Positions 35,294-44,247 of a stretch of 64,000 nt of DNA are shown here, piece after piece. Numbering within the stretch: position 1 is the first letter of the stretch; each line of letters begins with the position of its first letter. The DNA is from CAZEAC01 sp964510065 (lineage in GTDB: Bacteria > Bdellovibrionota_C > UBA2361 > CAIXSY01). Under the pieces are notes generated by a model that searched no databases, was not told the DNA's origin, and saw only the letters and a list, made by a program, of their open reading frames with translations. The stretch spans positions 1 through 64,000 of the forward strand of contig CAZEAC010000004.1 in NCBI GenBank assembly GCA_964510065.1, written 5' to 3'. A program made the translations under genes and the position numbers.

Positions 35294-37267
35294 TTAACTT
35301 TTCAGTGCCTCAGGCTCGACCGGAGCTGGAAGAGCTTGAGTGGTCACTTCGTTCTTGGAGTTGAGCGACTTCATCAGAAGTGCCAACACACCGTTCAGCA
35401 GACTGCCATTCTCGCTTCCCGAGACAAGGATCTCGGGGGTCACTTTGACATGACCTTCGGCGAGCGCTTGAACCATGTTGACTGCAGTCGTGCCATCACG
35501 GCCGATCGCTTCAACCTGCTTCTGGTAGCCCTCGGCCGCGGCAAGTGCCTTGGCCCGATCGGCCTCGGCGTGTGCCTTGCCGGTCTCACGAATGAACGCT
35601 GCCGCGCCGCGCGCTTCGGCTTCCTTGGCATCGGATTGGTTCTTGGCGATGACGATACCGACCTCGGACCGAGCGAGCTCGGCCTGTTGGTCTGCACGTC
35701 CCTTCGCCGCTTCCATGCCGACACGCGTTTCCTCGGCCTGTCGTTCCTTCTCCAGCGTTTCAACTCGTTGGTGTGCGATCTCACGATCGGTGAGTACCTG
35801 CACCAGTTCTTCGGGCAGGATCATGTCCTGAATATACACGCCACGTGTCTCGATCTCGTACTCTTTGAGCTTCGAGCCGACATGTTCAAAAGCGCTGTGC
35901 TGTACCTCCTCGCGCTTCTGAATGAACTCGACCGCGGGCATCGACTGGATCTTGTTGCGGAAGTGGTTACCCACCGCCGCTTGCAAGACCTCGTTCACAA
36001 GGTTCTGCATTGATCCTACCATGCAGATGACCTTCGCGGCCTGCGTATCCGGCACATGAATTTGCACCTGCAAATCGAGCCGGAAGACGAAGCCCTCGCG
36101 GGACTTTGCCACAATCTGACTGAGGTTTCGGTCAAGATTGTGAGCCTGCGAAACCGCTTCTGCCCAGTTAAGGGTTAAGATTGCGGTTTGCACGATTTCC
36201 GGCGCGTAGCAGCGCGGATTCACCGAGTACTTTCCGGTACGCAAGGTCTCAGTCCAGATACCTTGGTGGCCGGGTTTTACAAGAGAGCCGTGCTTGAACG
36301 CGGCTCCTGAAGTGTCGACGGTCGGCAAACCGACGTACGATTTGATAACTGCGACTTCGCCCTGATTCACCACGAGCATTGGCACAAGGTCAACCCGAAC
36401 CAGAAACGGGTTCAGGTTATAGGCGCCATACCCAAGGGTATCGTGTTGAAGTCCGATACAGCCGCCTTGATCCAGAAATGCCTGGAAATCTTGGTAGCTG
36501 TCGTGCAGTTCGTTCTTCGTGTGCAGAAGCGCTTCGATAATCTCGGCGTTCGAGCGATCGGCTGCTTCCATCTCGGAGATGTCGACAAACCCGCCTAGTC
36601 GGCCAGCGATTCCGTTAGTCGGAATGCCTTTGCCTTCAAGCGTAGTCACGACACCGCATATGTCGATTGCCTTGTGATTCTCCGTCACCGGTTCAATCCG
36701 CAGCACTTCGAGCTGCTGCGGTGCAAGTTTGAAGCTTGCCAGCGTGAGGCTCGGTCCCTTGCGATACTCTTCGAGCACCGGTACGCCGAAAATCTCGCGC
36801 TTGGTAAGCACAAGAAACGCGACCGGATGAAGCGGAACTGTCGAGCCAGGGCGTAATACTGGACGCTGTACACCCTTCTGTCCGCCCTGATCGAGGAACG
36901 TGCGCACATTCGAGAAATCGCCAAATTCCGCCTTGTAGAGCGCCGACTTGGCACCTACCGGAAGAGCTTGGCCTACTTGTGCGATAACCACGCCGATCTC
37001 GCCCGCGGGTACCTGCACCCAGGGGTGTTTGGACACGCTGTAGATCGGCCAAGGCAGAAAGCGCCATCCGGGCATGAGCAGTTCGGCTTGGTAGCCGGCT
37101 TCGCCCTCGAACGCCAGGATATTGCTGCCCTCGAGCTTTCGCCCGAAATGCTTGGTCACCAGGCCGACCTGGCTTTCACCGATGTTATGCAGGGAGTTTA
37201 TCAGCACCACTAGCGCTCCTGCCGACACGATAGCGGTTAGTATACCTATAATGAGTAATGTGTTCAT
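35294..37267 (-). CDS. SPFH/band-7 (flotillin-like) membrane protein with internal repeats
   Basis: 657 residues. One N-terminal transmembrane helix (about residues 5-24), then extra-membrane domains. SPFH proteins scaffold membrane microdomains. The first 350 residues contain at least four related segments of the form GxxGxQxxxLxPGxxxxNP (near residues 57-76, 128-148, 268-287 and 332-351), two preceding VxVxxGEV/IxVV strands, so the N-terminal half looks tandemly repeated. The second half contains a band-7-like region and an Ala/Glu/Lys-rich helix (about 500-610) with AEAD, AEGY and AAAKG repeats. Codon choice looks somewhat GC-richer than neighbours, which is possible transfer. Promoter and operator lie upstream. 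Confidence 0.85.
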   Translation of the reverse strand: MNTLLIIGILTAIVSAGALVVLINSLHNIGESQVGLVTKHFGRKLEGSNILAFEGEAGYQAELLMPGWRFLPWPIYSVSKHPWVQVPAGEIGVVIAQVGQALPVGAKSALYKAEFGDFSNVRTFLDQGGQKGVQRPVLRPGSTVPLHPVAFLVLTKREIFGVPVLEEYRKGPSLTLASFKLAPQQLEVLRIEPVTENHKAIDICGVVTTLEGKGIPTNGIAGRLGGFVDISEMEAADRSNAEIIEALLHTKNELHDSYQDFQAFLDQGGCIGLQHDTLGYGAYNLNPFLVRVDLVPMLVVNQGEVAVIKSYVGLPTVDTSGAAFKHGSLVKPGHQGIWTETLRTGKYSVNPRCYAPEIVQTAILTLNWAEAVSQAHNLDRNLSQIVAKSREGFVFRLDLQVQIHVPDTQAAKVICMVGSMQNLVNEVLQAAVGNHFRNKIQSMPAVEFIQKREEVQHSAFEHVGSKLKEYEIETRGVYIQDMILPEELVQVLTDREIAHQRVETLEKERQAEETRVGMEAAKGRADQQAELARSEVGIVIAKNQSDAKEAEARGAAAFIRETGKAHAEADRAKALAAAEGYQKQVEAIGRDGTTAVNMVQALAEGHVKVTPEILVSGSENGSLLNGVLALLMKSLNSKNEVTTQALPAPVEPEALKS

Positions 37268-37676
37268 AACCTTCCTAACTTTTTACCTACTGTCTTCTTC
37301 CCTCTTCGATTTTTGCTCAGCTTTCGCTGAGCGCAAAACGATATTAGATGATAGTATCATATCTTGTCAATGGTAGTAAGACTATCATGAGGAAAAAATG
37401 GTAAGTTGCACTATAAGGTGTTTAATTGTGGGCATAATATCTTGAGTTCGCAGCGCGGCGTGGTCACAACCGAAAGGTCGAAGGGCTGCCGTTCCGGCAC
37501 GCGCGAGGAAGGGCGGGTGCCTGCATTGGGCCGTGCTGCGTCTCTTGTGTTGTCCTTCCGGGAGTTTCGGCTTCGCCGAAACAGCATTGCTATCCATCAG
37601 AAAGTCTGCCCAAAATTAGAAGTTTCCGACGGGTAGCAATGCAAAGCGCCTGCGTTATTATTGCGTGGAATAAGCT
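37268..37676. other. Intergenic region between SPFH and tetR-type genes
   Basis: Holds the SPFH promoter and operator sites (37341-37388). The remaining 270 bases, up to the ATG of the regulator, show no supported gene; the small ORFs there look like noise. No clear promoter for the regulator gene can be fixed by eye. Confidence 0.55.
37341..37370 (-). promoter_or_regulatory. Sigma70-like promoter of the SPFH gene with palindromic operator
   Basis: On the minus strand: TTGACA (37370-37365), an 18-base spacer and TAATAT (37346-37341). The spacer contains the palindrome ATGATAGTATCAT (37348-37360). A second related half-site, ACTATCAT (37381-37388), lies just upstream. The position between -35 and -10 would let a bound repressor block RNA polymerase. 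Confidence 0.7.
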
Positions 37677-38351
37677 ATGAGTCCGGTAATTCAAATTCGG
37701 GTAAGTTCTTCACTGTATGTGCGCGATCCTGAAGAGACGCTGCTTGGGCGGAAGATCGTCGGTGAAGCGGTGAAGCTTATTGATTCTCTCGGTTTTAATG
37801 ATTTTACCTTTAAGAAGCTTGCGGCCGAGATTCAGTCAACCGAAGCTTCGGTATACCGGTACTTCAAGAGTAAGCAGCAGCTGTTGCAGTATCTGTTCGC
37901 GTGGTACTGGAGCTGGCTCGAGTACCGTCTAATGCTCTGTACGTTGAATATTCAAGACCCTGCGCAGAAGCTTGGAGAGGCCTTGCGTACCCTTACTGAG
38001 TCGATAAGTAGCGACCCCTCATTTCCTCATCTTGATGAGAGCATATTGCATCGAGTAGTTATCTCAGAGTCGAAGCCGCAGGATGCGTACACTCAGCGCA
38101 CCAAGATGCGCGATGGGCCGGCAGAATCATTTGAGTCGCTCTGCGCGAAGGTGGCGGAAATACTTCGCGAGCTGAATCCGAAGTATAAGACTCCCAAGGC
38201 GCTTGCGCTGACCTTGATTTCGGCGACGCATGAACAGCGCTACCTTGCGCAATATTTGCCGGGAATTACCGAAATTAAGCCGGGCAGGGCGGGAAGCGCG
38301 AATCTACTCGCTTTTCTGGAGTCTCTGGTGAGCTGCGTAAGGGAAGGATAA
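37677..38351 (+). CDS. TetR/AcrR-family transcriptional regulator
   Basis: 224 residues. N-terminal helix-turn-helix with the family pattern: GFNDFTFKKLAAEIQSTEASVYRYFKSKQQLLQYL (residues about 39-73). The C-terminal 150 residues are the variable ligand-binding domain; no ligand can be predicted. ATG 37677 has only a weak upstream AAGCT. The gene lies 410 bases from the divergent SPFH gene and its promoter-embedded palindrome, so it is the likely local repressor of the SPFH gene. It is also one of the few insertions within the ribosomal cluster. Confidence 0.85.
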   Translation: MSPVIQIRVSSSLYVRDPEETLLGRKIVGEAVKLIDSLGFNDFTFKKLAAEIQSTEASVYRYFKSKQQLLQYLFAWYWSWLEYRLMLCTLNIQDPAQKLGEALRTLTESISSDPSFPHLDESILHRVVISESKPQDAYTQRTKMRDGPAESFESLCAKVAEILRELNPKYKTPKALALTLISATHEQRYLAQYLPGITEIKPGRAGSANLLAFLESLVSCVREG

Positions 38352-38625
38352 GGTTGAGCTGTCCGGGGTGCCTTGGAACGTTACTTGCGCGAAAGCTTTC
38401 CTTTCCGCCATCTATTGAGCAATACAAAAAATTACGCTATATTCAGGGGCCTCAAAGCTCAATTAGTGTCTAACTAGTTGAAAATATTATATTTTACGCG
38501 CTTTGCCTCAAGCCGAATATTTTTGGGGATAGGGTGATTTTTGTAACGATTGTGATAGTTTGAGGGTGCCGCGATAAAGCTTTGAAAGCGGTACAGCTTC
38601 GAAATTGGAGATCTTGGAGTAGAAA
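38352..38625 (+). promoter_or_regulatory. Leader/promoter region of the rpmJ-rplQ operon
   Basis: AT-rich between 38440 and 38550 (for example GAAAATATTATATTTTACG, TTTGTAACG), then a purine-rich stretch before rpmJ. A promoter is expected, since the preceding tetR gene has its own direction and the alpha operon must restart here, but no unique -35/-10 pair can be named. Confidence 0.4.
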
Positions 38626-38742
38626 ATGAAAGTTCGTGCATCAGTAAAGCCAATTTGTGCCTACTGTAGAGTAATTCGGCGCAAGGGTAAGGTTTATGTT
38701 ACCTGCTCGAGGACACCTAAGCACAAACAGCGCCAAGGCTAG
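38626..38742 (+). CDS. rpmJ: 50S ribosomal protein L36
   Basis: 38 residues: [19 protein letters not shown]... ending in KHKQRQG. Zinc-binding L36 with ligands C11, C14, C27 and H33 (CxxC then CSRTPKH). ATG at 38626 after GGAGTAGAAA. Starts the alpha operon; no infA or map precedes it. Too short for most gene callers. Confidence 0.96.
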   Translation: MKVRASVKPICAYCRVIRRKGKVYVTCSRTPKHKQRQG

Positions 38743-38779
38743 AAATAATTTCAAATAGTGAACGTCTAAGGAGATAAGA

Positions 38780-39160
38780 ATGCCGCGTATTGCTGGTGTT
38801 GATTTACCGAGAAACAAGAGAGTGGAGCGAGCGCTTCCGTGCATTTATGGGATTGGTCTCAGCATGGCCCGAGATATTCTCAATGAAGCTGGCGTGAGCT
38901 TTGAAACCCGCACAGATAATCTGACCGAAGAGGAGATCGTAAAGATCAAAAACCTTGTTGAGAGGGTCAAGGTCGAAGGTGATCTCCGCCGCGAAGTGCA
39001 GATGTCTATTAAGCGGTTGATGGATCTCGGTTGTTATAGAGGGCTGCGTCATCGCCGGTCGTTACCGGTTCGTGGTCAGCGCACCAAGACCAATGCGCGA
39101 ACTCGAAAGGGCCCACGTAAGGCACCGATCGCCGGTAAGAAAGTCGCGACGAAGAAGTAG
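38780..39160 (+). CDS. rpsM: 30S ribosomal protein S13
   Basis: Head protein that forms inter-subunit bridges with L5. 126 residues. [26 protein letters not shown], then the loop [57 protein letters not shown]. Follows rpmJ after 37 bases. Confidence 0.97.
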   Translation: MPRIAGVDLPRNKRVERALPCIYGIGLSMARDILNEAGVSFETRTDNLTEEEIVKIKNLVERVKVEGDLRREVQMSIKRLMDLGCYRGLRHRRSLPVRGQRTKTNARTRKGPRKAPIAGKKVATKK

Positions 39161-39191
39161 TTTTGAATAATTAAGTGAAGGGAGTTCAACC

Positions 39192-39611
39192 TTGAGCGAA
39201 GAGCGAGCACAAGCGACAGCCTCAGCGGCTGCAGCGCCAGCAAAGAAGAAGAAATCGAAGCGTAATGTGCCGAATGGTGTGGCGCATGTACATGCGACAT
39301 TCAACAACACCGTGGTGACGATTACGGATCCCTCTGGCGGTGTGGTCGCGTGGTCGAGCGCGGGATCGAATGGCTTCAAGGGATCGCGGAAATCGACGCC
39401 GTTCGCCGCACAGGTTGCTGGTGAAAACGCGGCGCGAAAGGCGCGTGAACTTGGTATGAAAAGCGTTTCCGTGTTGGTTAAAGGGCCTGGTGCGGGTCGT
39501 GAGTCGGCGCTTCGTGCGCTGCATATGAGCGGCCTTCAGGTGACTTTGATAAAGGACGAGACTCCGATGCCGCACAACGGTTGCCGGCCACGCAAGAGCC
39601 GAAGAGTTTAA
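39192..39611 (+). CDS. rpsK: 30S ribosomal protein S11
   Basis: Platform protein near the E-site mRNA. 139 residues; TTG start with GAAGGGAG upstream. Ala-rich N-terminal extension (20 residues), then [56 protein letters not shown], and C-terminal [19 protein letters not shown]. Between rpsM and rpsD. Confidence 0.97.
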   Translation: MSEERAQATASAAAAPAKKKKSKRNVPNGVAHVHATFNNTVVTITDPSGGVVAWSSAGSNGFKGSRKSTPFAAQVAGENAARKARELGMKSVSVLVKGPGAGRESALRALHMSGLQVTLIKDETPMPHNGCRPRKSRRV

Positions 39612-39694
39612 GTTTAGAGTAATCGACCCCTGACGGGTTCTAAAGCTGAAATTGATTGTATGAATAGCGTCGAGATTTTGAACTAGGGAGAAAG

Positions 39695-40324
39695 ATGGCA
39701 CGTTACATAGGTCCGGTTTGCAAACTTTGTAGACGAGAGCAGGAGAAGCTATTTTTGAAAGGCGAGCGCTGTTACACGAGCAAGTGCGCGCTAGAGAGAC
39801 GTGAAGGGGCGGTTCCGGGACAACATGGTCGTGGACGGCAGTCGTTCTCGGAATATAAGATTCGTCTGCGCGAAAAGCAGAAGCTCAAGAGGACGTATCG
39901 CTTGCTCGAGAAGAAATTCAAGAGCTACTATAAGCGTGCGGCACGTAAGCGCGGCGTGACTGGAAGTCAGATGCTGCTTTCTCTTGAAACAAGAATTGAC
40001 AATGTGGTGTATCGTTTAGGGTTCGCGTCATCTCGAATTCAGGCGCGCCAGCTTGTTTCGCACGGCCATATTTTGGTCAATGGCCATCGAGTGGTGAGTC
40101 CGGCTTATGAGGTTGAGGTAAATGACCTAGTCGAGATTGTTGAGGCAATGAAAAAGAATCCAATGCTGGTGGGGTCGATGGAGTCAGCGGCCGCGCGTAT
40201 AATTCCAGAATGGCTTTCGCTTGATAAAGCCGAAGCAAAAGGGGTTATTAAGGCATTGCCGACTCGCGAACAGCTGTCGCAGACTATCAATGAGCAGTTG
40301 ATTGTCGAATTGTACTCCAAATAG
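39695..40324 (+). CDS. rpsD: 30S ribosomal protein S4, zinc-binding form
   Basis: Early 16S-binding protein; represses the alpha operon in some bacteria. 209 residues. N-terminal zinc site C9, C12, C26, C31 (CKLCRREQEKLFLKGERCYTSKC). S4 RNA-binding domain: LSLETRIDNVVYRLGFASSRIQARQLVSHGHILVNGHRV. RBS GGAGAAAG. Normal position before rpoA. Confidence 0.97.
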   Translation: MARYIGPVCKLCRREQEKLFLKGERCYTSKCALERREGAVPGQHGRGRQSFSEYKIRLREKQKLKRTYRLLEKKFKSYYKRAARKRGVTGSQMLLSLETRIDNVVYRLGFASSRIQARQLVSHGHILVNGHRVVSPAYEVEVNDLVEIVEAMKKNPMLVGSMESAAARIIPEWLSLDKAEAKGVIKALPTREQLSQTINEQLIVELYSK

Positions 40325-40372
40325 AGATTTAGTCTGTAATTAGTGTGTCTTTGACTTAAGTGGGGATTCCCG

Positions 40373-41389
40373 ATGAAAAAGGTTAGCCTTCGTGATCTAA
40401 TTAAACCGAAGAGAATAGAGATTGAAACAAATACTGCCGACAGCCGCTATGGCAAGTTTGTTGCTGAGCCGCTTGAGCGCGGATTCGGTCTCACGATTGG
40501 AAATGCTCTTCGTCGAATATTGCTTTCTTCGCTTCAAGGCGCTGCAATTACCTCGATTCAGGTTGAGGGCGTGATGCATGAGTTCTCGACAATCCCTGGT
40601 GTTGTCGAGGATATGACTGAGATTGTTCTCAATCTTAAAGAAGTCGTAGTGACTCTAGAAGATAAGGACGAAGCGCACCTTAGGATTCAGGCTGTCGGAC
40701 CATGTAAGGTAACTGCTGGAATGATGTCTGGCGACCCCGCGGTCAAAGTCTTGAACCCCGATGCGCATGTTGCGACGGTGGGAGAGGGCTCAACTCTCAA
40801 CATGGATATTACGATCAAAGTGGGCCGTGGCTATTCCTCGGCGGATAAAAACCGTGTTGAGGGCGCGCCAATGGGAACCGTGTTCCTCGATGCGATCTTT
40901 TCGCCAATTCGCCGCGTTAATCATGTAATTACGAATGCCCGTGTCGGACAGCGTACCGACTACGACAAGCTTACACTTGAAATCTGGACAAACTCGAGCA
41001 TCGACCCGCGATCGGCAATTGCTCAGGCCGCGCATATTCTTGTCGACCAGCTCGGACTTTTTGTTGGCGAGGATCTTATTGTCGAGAAGGAAGAGCCGAG
41101 AATCGAGGAGCCGAAGAAGAAGTTCAACGAACATCTTTTCCGTCGGATCGACGAGATCGAGCTCAGCGTGCGAAGCGCCAATTGTCTCGAGAATGCCGAT
41201 ATCAAGTATATTGGAGAGCTTGTACAGAAGTCCGAGGCGGAGATGCTTCGTACCAAGAACTTCGGCCGTAAGTCGCTCAATGAAATCAAGGAAATCTTGG
41301 GCGAAATGGGACTTTCTTTGGGCATGAAGCTTGAAGATTTTCCTGCAAGAAAAGATCTTGAGGCAATGAAGGAGCCGGCGGAGAACTAA
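40373..41389 (+). CDS. rpoA: DNA-directed RNA polymerase subunit alpha
   Basis: Assembles RNA polymerase and binds regulators and UP elements through the C-terminal domain. 338 residues. [122 protein letters not shown]. Downstream gene is rplQ, 49 bases away. Confidence 0.98.
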   Translation: MKKVSLRDLIKPKRIEIETNTADSRYGKFVAEPLERGFGLTIGNALRRILLSSLQGAAITSIQVEGVMHEFSTIPGVVEDMTEIVLNLKEVVVTLEDKDEAHLRIQAVGPCKVTAGMMSGDPAVKVLNPDAHVATVGEGSTLNMDITIKVGRGYSSADKNRVEGAPMGTVFLDAIFSPIRRVNHVITNARVGQRTDYDKLTLEIWTNSSIDPRSAIAQAAHILVDQLGLFVGEDLIVEKEEPRIEEPKKKFNEHLFRRIDEIELSVRSANCLENADIKYIGELVQKSEAEMLRTKNFGRKSLNEIKEILGEMGLSLGMKLEDFPARKDLEAMKEPAEN

Positions 41390-41438
41390 TTTCGCGTGCA
41401 GCGAATCCGCGTAAGTGTTTGAGTGTGAGAGGTGATAT

Positions 41439-41963
41439 ATGCGCCATAATCGTTCGTACAGTAAGTTAAATCGCACATCGGCGCATCGTCGCGCGTTGCT
41501 TCGTAATCTGGCCACGTCGCTTTTTGTAAAGGGAAATATCGAAACGACACTTGCCAAGGCAAAGGAGCTTCGCCCGATCGCTGAAAAGCTTATCACGTTG
41601 GGTCGCAGCGATACTGTTCCAGCGCGTCGGCAGGCTTATTCATATCTCGAATCTAAAGAGGTTGTTCATAAGCTTTTCACTGAAATTGGCCCAAGCTTTA
41701 AGACTCGACCAGGTGGCTACACCAGAATCGTGCGTACCCGTTTACGAAATGGCGATGCGGCCGAGCTTGCTTCGATCTCTCTGCTTGAGAGTGAGACTAA
41801 ACATGGCGAGAGCAAGCCCGCAGCGAAGAAAGAGCCAAAGGGTGAAGCCAAGAAGACAGTAAAGAAGCAGGCCAAGAAAGAAGCTAAAGAAGAAGAGAAA
41901 GAGCCCAAGAAGGCCCCTGCGGCCAAGAAGAGCAAGACTAAAAAGGCTGAAACTGCCGAATAA
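41439..41963 (+). CDS. rplQ: 50S ribosomal protein L17 with Lys/Ala-rich tail
   Basis: Tunnel-exit neighbour. 174 residues against a usual 115-125; the core is MRHNRSYSKLNRTSAHRRALLRNLATSLFVKGNIETTLAKAKELRPIAEKLITLGR and GGYTRIVRTRLRNGDAAELASISLLES. The last 50 residues are an acidic/basic low-complexity tail (many KKEAKEEEKEPKK units). Extensions of L17 are known in several phyla. RBS GAGAGGTG. Confidence 0.96.
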   Translation: MRHNRSYSKLNRTSAHRRALLRNLATSLFVKGNIETTLAKAKELRPIAEKLITLGRSDTVPARRQAYSYLESKEVVHKLFTEIGPSFKTRPGGYTRIVRTRLRNGDAAELASISLLESETKHGESKPAAKKEPKGEAKKTVKKQAKKEAKEEEKEPKKAPAAKKSKTKKAETAE

Positions 41964-41992
41964 AGGCAGCGACAGTTTGGTGTGCGAGGCAG

Positions 41993-42760
41993 ATGGATTT
42001 ACGAGGCAAAAAGTATCTCGTTTTAGGCGTTGCCAATGAGCGTAGTATTGCGTGGGCAATAACCCAAGACTTGGCGCAGTCCGGTGCTGAGATTGCCCTT
42101 ACCTATGTAAATGAAGCTATCGAAAGGCGCGTACGACCGCTTGCGCAGGAGATCAGGTGTGAAACTGTTCTGCCCTGTGATGTGCAGTCGGATCCGGCGC
42201 TTGATACGTTATTTTCTGAATTGAAGTCGCGGTGGGGAACGATCGATGGAATTGTGCACTCAGTTGCGTACGCCGAAAAGGACGATCTTTCAGCTCGATT
42301 TATTAATACGAGTCGGCGCGGCTTCCAGATCGCTCTTGATGTGTCAGCCTATTCGCTGGTCGCAGTGTGTGCTCGAGCTGAAGAGCTTATGAAAGGAAGT
42401 GGTGGCGCAATCTTGACCCTTTCTTATTTGGGAGCGCAGCGCGTAGTCCCGCACTATAATGTGATGGGTATTGCAAAAGCGGCGCTTGAATCTAGTGTGA
42501 GATATTTGGCGAATGATTTAGGCCCTAGCAATGTGCGGGTAAATGCTATCTCCGCCGGTCCGATTAAGACCTTAGCGGCAGCCGGTATTCCCCAGTTTCG
42601 CGAGCTTCTTGGAAACTTTGCAACAAAGGCTCCACTTCGTCGTAATGTCACTCTTGAAGATGTGGCCAAGGCCGCGCTCTTCTATCTCTCTGAAGAAAGC
42701 TCTGGAATTAGTGGCGAAGTAACTTATGTTGACTGTGGCTTCAATGTCATGGGTATGTAG
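41993..42760 (+). CDS. fabI: Enoyl-[acyl-carrier-protein] reductase [NADH] (FabI)
   Basis: Last step of fatty-acid elongation. SDR-fold enzyme, 255 residues. N-terminal GKKYLVLGVANERSIAWAIT cofactor motif typical for FabI, central DGIVHSVAYA, and catalytic Tyr-x6-Lys in HYNVMGIAKAALESSVRYLA. C-terminal SGISGEVTYVDCGFNVMGM matches FabI. Its stop overlaps the start of the next gene by one base. First gene after the ribosomal operons; may share their transcript. Confidence 0.94.
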   Translation: MDLRGKKYLVLGVANERSIAWAITQDLAQSGAEIALTYVNEAIERRVRPLAQEIRCETVLPCDVQSDPALDTLFSELKSRWGTIDGIVHSVAYAEKDDLSARFINTSRRGFQIALDVSAYSLVAVCARAEELMKGSGGAILTLSYLGAQRVVPHYNVMGIAKAALESSVRYLANDLGPSNVRVNAISAGPIKTLAAAGIPQFRELLGNFATKAPLRRNVTLEDVAKAALFYLSEESSGISGEVTYVDCGFNVMGM

Positions 42761-43104
42761 TGACGAGCGACAAAGTTCTCGGCAACGAATCTCTCAATAC
42801 TCTGATAGCAATCGCGGAAAGCGCGCTCAAAAGTGAATCTGAGGATCAGTTCATTGATATTCTGGAGCAGTACTCCGAAAAATTCGCACGTTGGCAGCAG
42901 CAGATCCCAGCTGAAATTGAACAGAATAAAGCCTTGCTTGAGAAGCTCCAGACCCTTCATTCTGAGATTCTCGCCCGCGCGCAGACGCTGAAGGGCGGCA
43001 CGGCAGCACAGATGCGGCAGCTCAAAAAACGTGGAAAGGGGATCTTGGCCTATACCGATGTCATGCCGAAGAGGCTTGGTGCAATTCGTCCAAGGAAGGG
43101 GTAG
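42760..43104 (+). CDS. Small helical protein, unknown (FliT-like arrangement)
   Basis: 114 residues starting with GTG, which overlaps the fabI stop by one base, so translation is probably coupled. Entirely helical and charged: LIAIAESALKSESEDQFIDILEQYSEKFARWQQQIPAEIEQNKALLEKLQ, then a basic tail KRGKGILAYTDVMPKRLGAIRPRKG. The pattern reminds of FliT-type chaperones, but there are no flagellar genes around and the resemblance is weak. Function unknown. Confidence 0.6.
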   Translation: MTSDKVLGNESLNTLIAIAESALKSESEDQFIDILEQYSEKFARWQQQIPAEIEQNKALLEKLQTLHSEILARAQTLKGGTAAQMRQLKKRGKGILAYTDVMPKRLGAIRPRKG

Positions 43105-43168
43105 AGGTCATTTTATTACCCTATTGGTTACCCTGGTCCCGACTAAGCGTCCATGCTAGGGTTTGAGC

Positions 43169-43756
43169 ATGCTTCGAATATTACAAATTTCACTGCTCAT
43201 TTTTTTATTAAGCTCGTGCGGCTACACTTTTGTCGGAAGCGGCAGTATTTTGCCGCCTGATATTAAAAAAGTGTATGTACCGATTGTAGAGAATAATTCG
43301 ACTGAAACCTCGCTGACGCAGTCATTTACCGAGGCGCTACGCGATCAGTTTGATCGATATGGTGCGGTTATTGTGGTCGATTCGCTTGCCGATGCCGACG
43401 CTGTACTTACCGCGAAGGTAGTAAAGGTGACTCGTGGTGTGCGAAGTTCCTCTTCAGGCACTGATTCCACTCTCGAAAGAAACACCTCGATGGAAGTGGC
43501 TGCGGACTTAAAAAGGATCAACGGCTCACTATTATGGCGAAATAAAGGGTTCTCAGTATCACAGCGATCCGGAACGACTACCGGTTCAATTGTAACTTCT
43601 TCCGCTGGTTTTGCGGGCGGAACACTTAATGCGGGTGACCTGGGCGGGCTCGATCCGCGCGAGTTAGGTCGCGGTCAGGAGCAGGAAGCTTTCAACCAGA
43701 TGGCCGAGGACGCCGCAAAGTCGATATACGACGCAGCAGTCGCTCCTGATTTTTAG
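43169..43756 (+). CDS. lptE: LptE-family LPS-assembly lipoprotein
   Basis: 195 residues from ATG 43169, chosen because AGGG is seven bases upstream; an in-frame TTG at 43163 is too near. Signal peptide with lipobox: LLIFLLSSCGYTF. The mature part reads as the LptE/RlpB fold: GSGSILPPDIKKVYVPIVENNSTETSLTQSFTEALRDQF, DADAVLTAKVVKV. LptE plugs and helps assemble the LptD outer-membrane LPS translocon. A Ser/Gly/Thr-rich segment follows. No lptD nearby. Confidence 0.82.
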   Translation: MLRILQISLLIFLLSSCGYTFVGSGSILPPDIKKVYVPIVENNSTETSLTQSFTEALRDQFDRYGAVIVVDSLADADAVLTAKVVKVTRGVRSSSSGTDSTLERNTSMEVAADLKRINGSLLWRNKGFSVSQRSGTTTGSIVTSSAGFAGGTLNAGDLGGLDPRELGRGQEQEAFNQMAEDAAKSIYDAAVAPDF

Positions 43757-43840
43757 TACAATCCCGCTCTAGGCTATCAAAAGGCCACGAATCTATTTCG
43801 CTGTATACGCCAAAAAGCAGGCGCTTAGGGATTTGAAGGA

Positions 43841-43856
43841 CGCCGCTTATGCGGCG
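43841..43856 (-). terminator. Hairpin after rpsT
   Basis: CGCCGC TTAT GCGGCG, a perfect 6-bp GC stem, three bases after the rpsT stop (TAA at 43862-43860) on the minus strand. The following sequence is only moderately T-rich, so this may be a weak terminator shared by both directions. Confidence 0.5.
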
Positions 43857-43859
43857 CTA

Positions 43860-44165
43860 TTATTTCGCTTTCTTAGCCTTCGAGGTAGTCGCCGCAGCCG
43901 GAGCTTTTGACGCCGCCACAAGTGCTTTTGAGAGCCGGCTAATACTTCGTGCTGCGTTGTTTCTGTGTATAAGGTGCTTTGTTGCAGCTTTGGCGAAAAG
44001 GCGCTCAGCCGCCAAGACAAGCTCTTTCGCTTTTGAATCTCTTGTTGAGATAGCGATTCGTGCCTTTTTCAATGCAGTACGAAGTTGAGTCCGTGCAATA
44101 CGGTTACGTTCACGATGTTTGAGACTCTGACGGTGACGCTTAATTGCTGAAGGATGATTTGCCAT
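43860..44165 (-). CDS. rpsT: 30S ribosomal protein S20
   Basis: 101 residues. MANHPSAIKRHRQSLKHRERNRIARTQLRTALKKARIAI, then HRNNAARSISRLSKALVAASKAP: typical S20 with helices and a basic, Ala/Lys-rich tail of about 15 residues. A GC hairpin (43841-43856) lies just beyond the stop as a likely terminator. Neighbour dcd is also on the minus strand, separated by the 227-base foldback element. Confidence 0.95.
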   Translation of the reverse strand: MANHPSAIKRHRQSLKHRERNRIARTQLRTALKKARIAISTRDSKAKELVLAAERLFAKAATKHLIHRNNAARSISRLSKALVAASKAPAAATTSKAKKAK

Positions 44166-44247
44166 GTTTTTTCAATAATTTAGAGTAATTCAATCAATAA
44201 ATTGAACAGCAAAAATAGCAAAAAACAGCAATGAATTCAAGGTCTCG

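Noticed and set aside
35087..36013. 308-residue plus-strand ORF opposite the SPFH gene
   Set aside because: Antisense shadow of the SPFH coding sequence, whose protein has clear family features.
40790..41596. 268-residue minus-strand ORF across rpoA
   Set aside because: Antisense to the conserved RpoA frame, so a shadow.
42760..43104. Flagellar chaperone FliT
   Set aside because: Only a general helical resemblance and no flagellar neighbours; kept as unknown.
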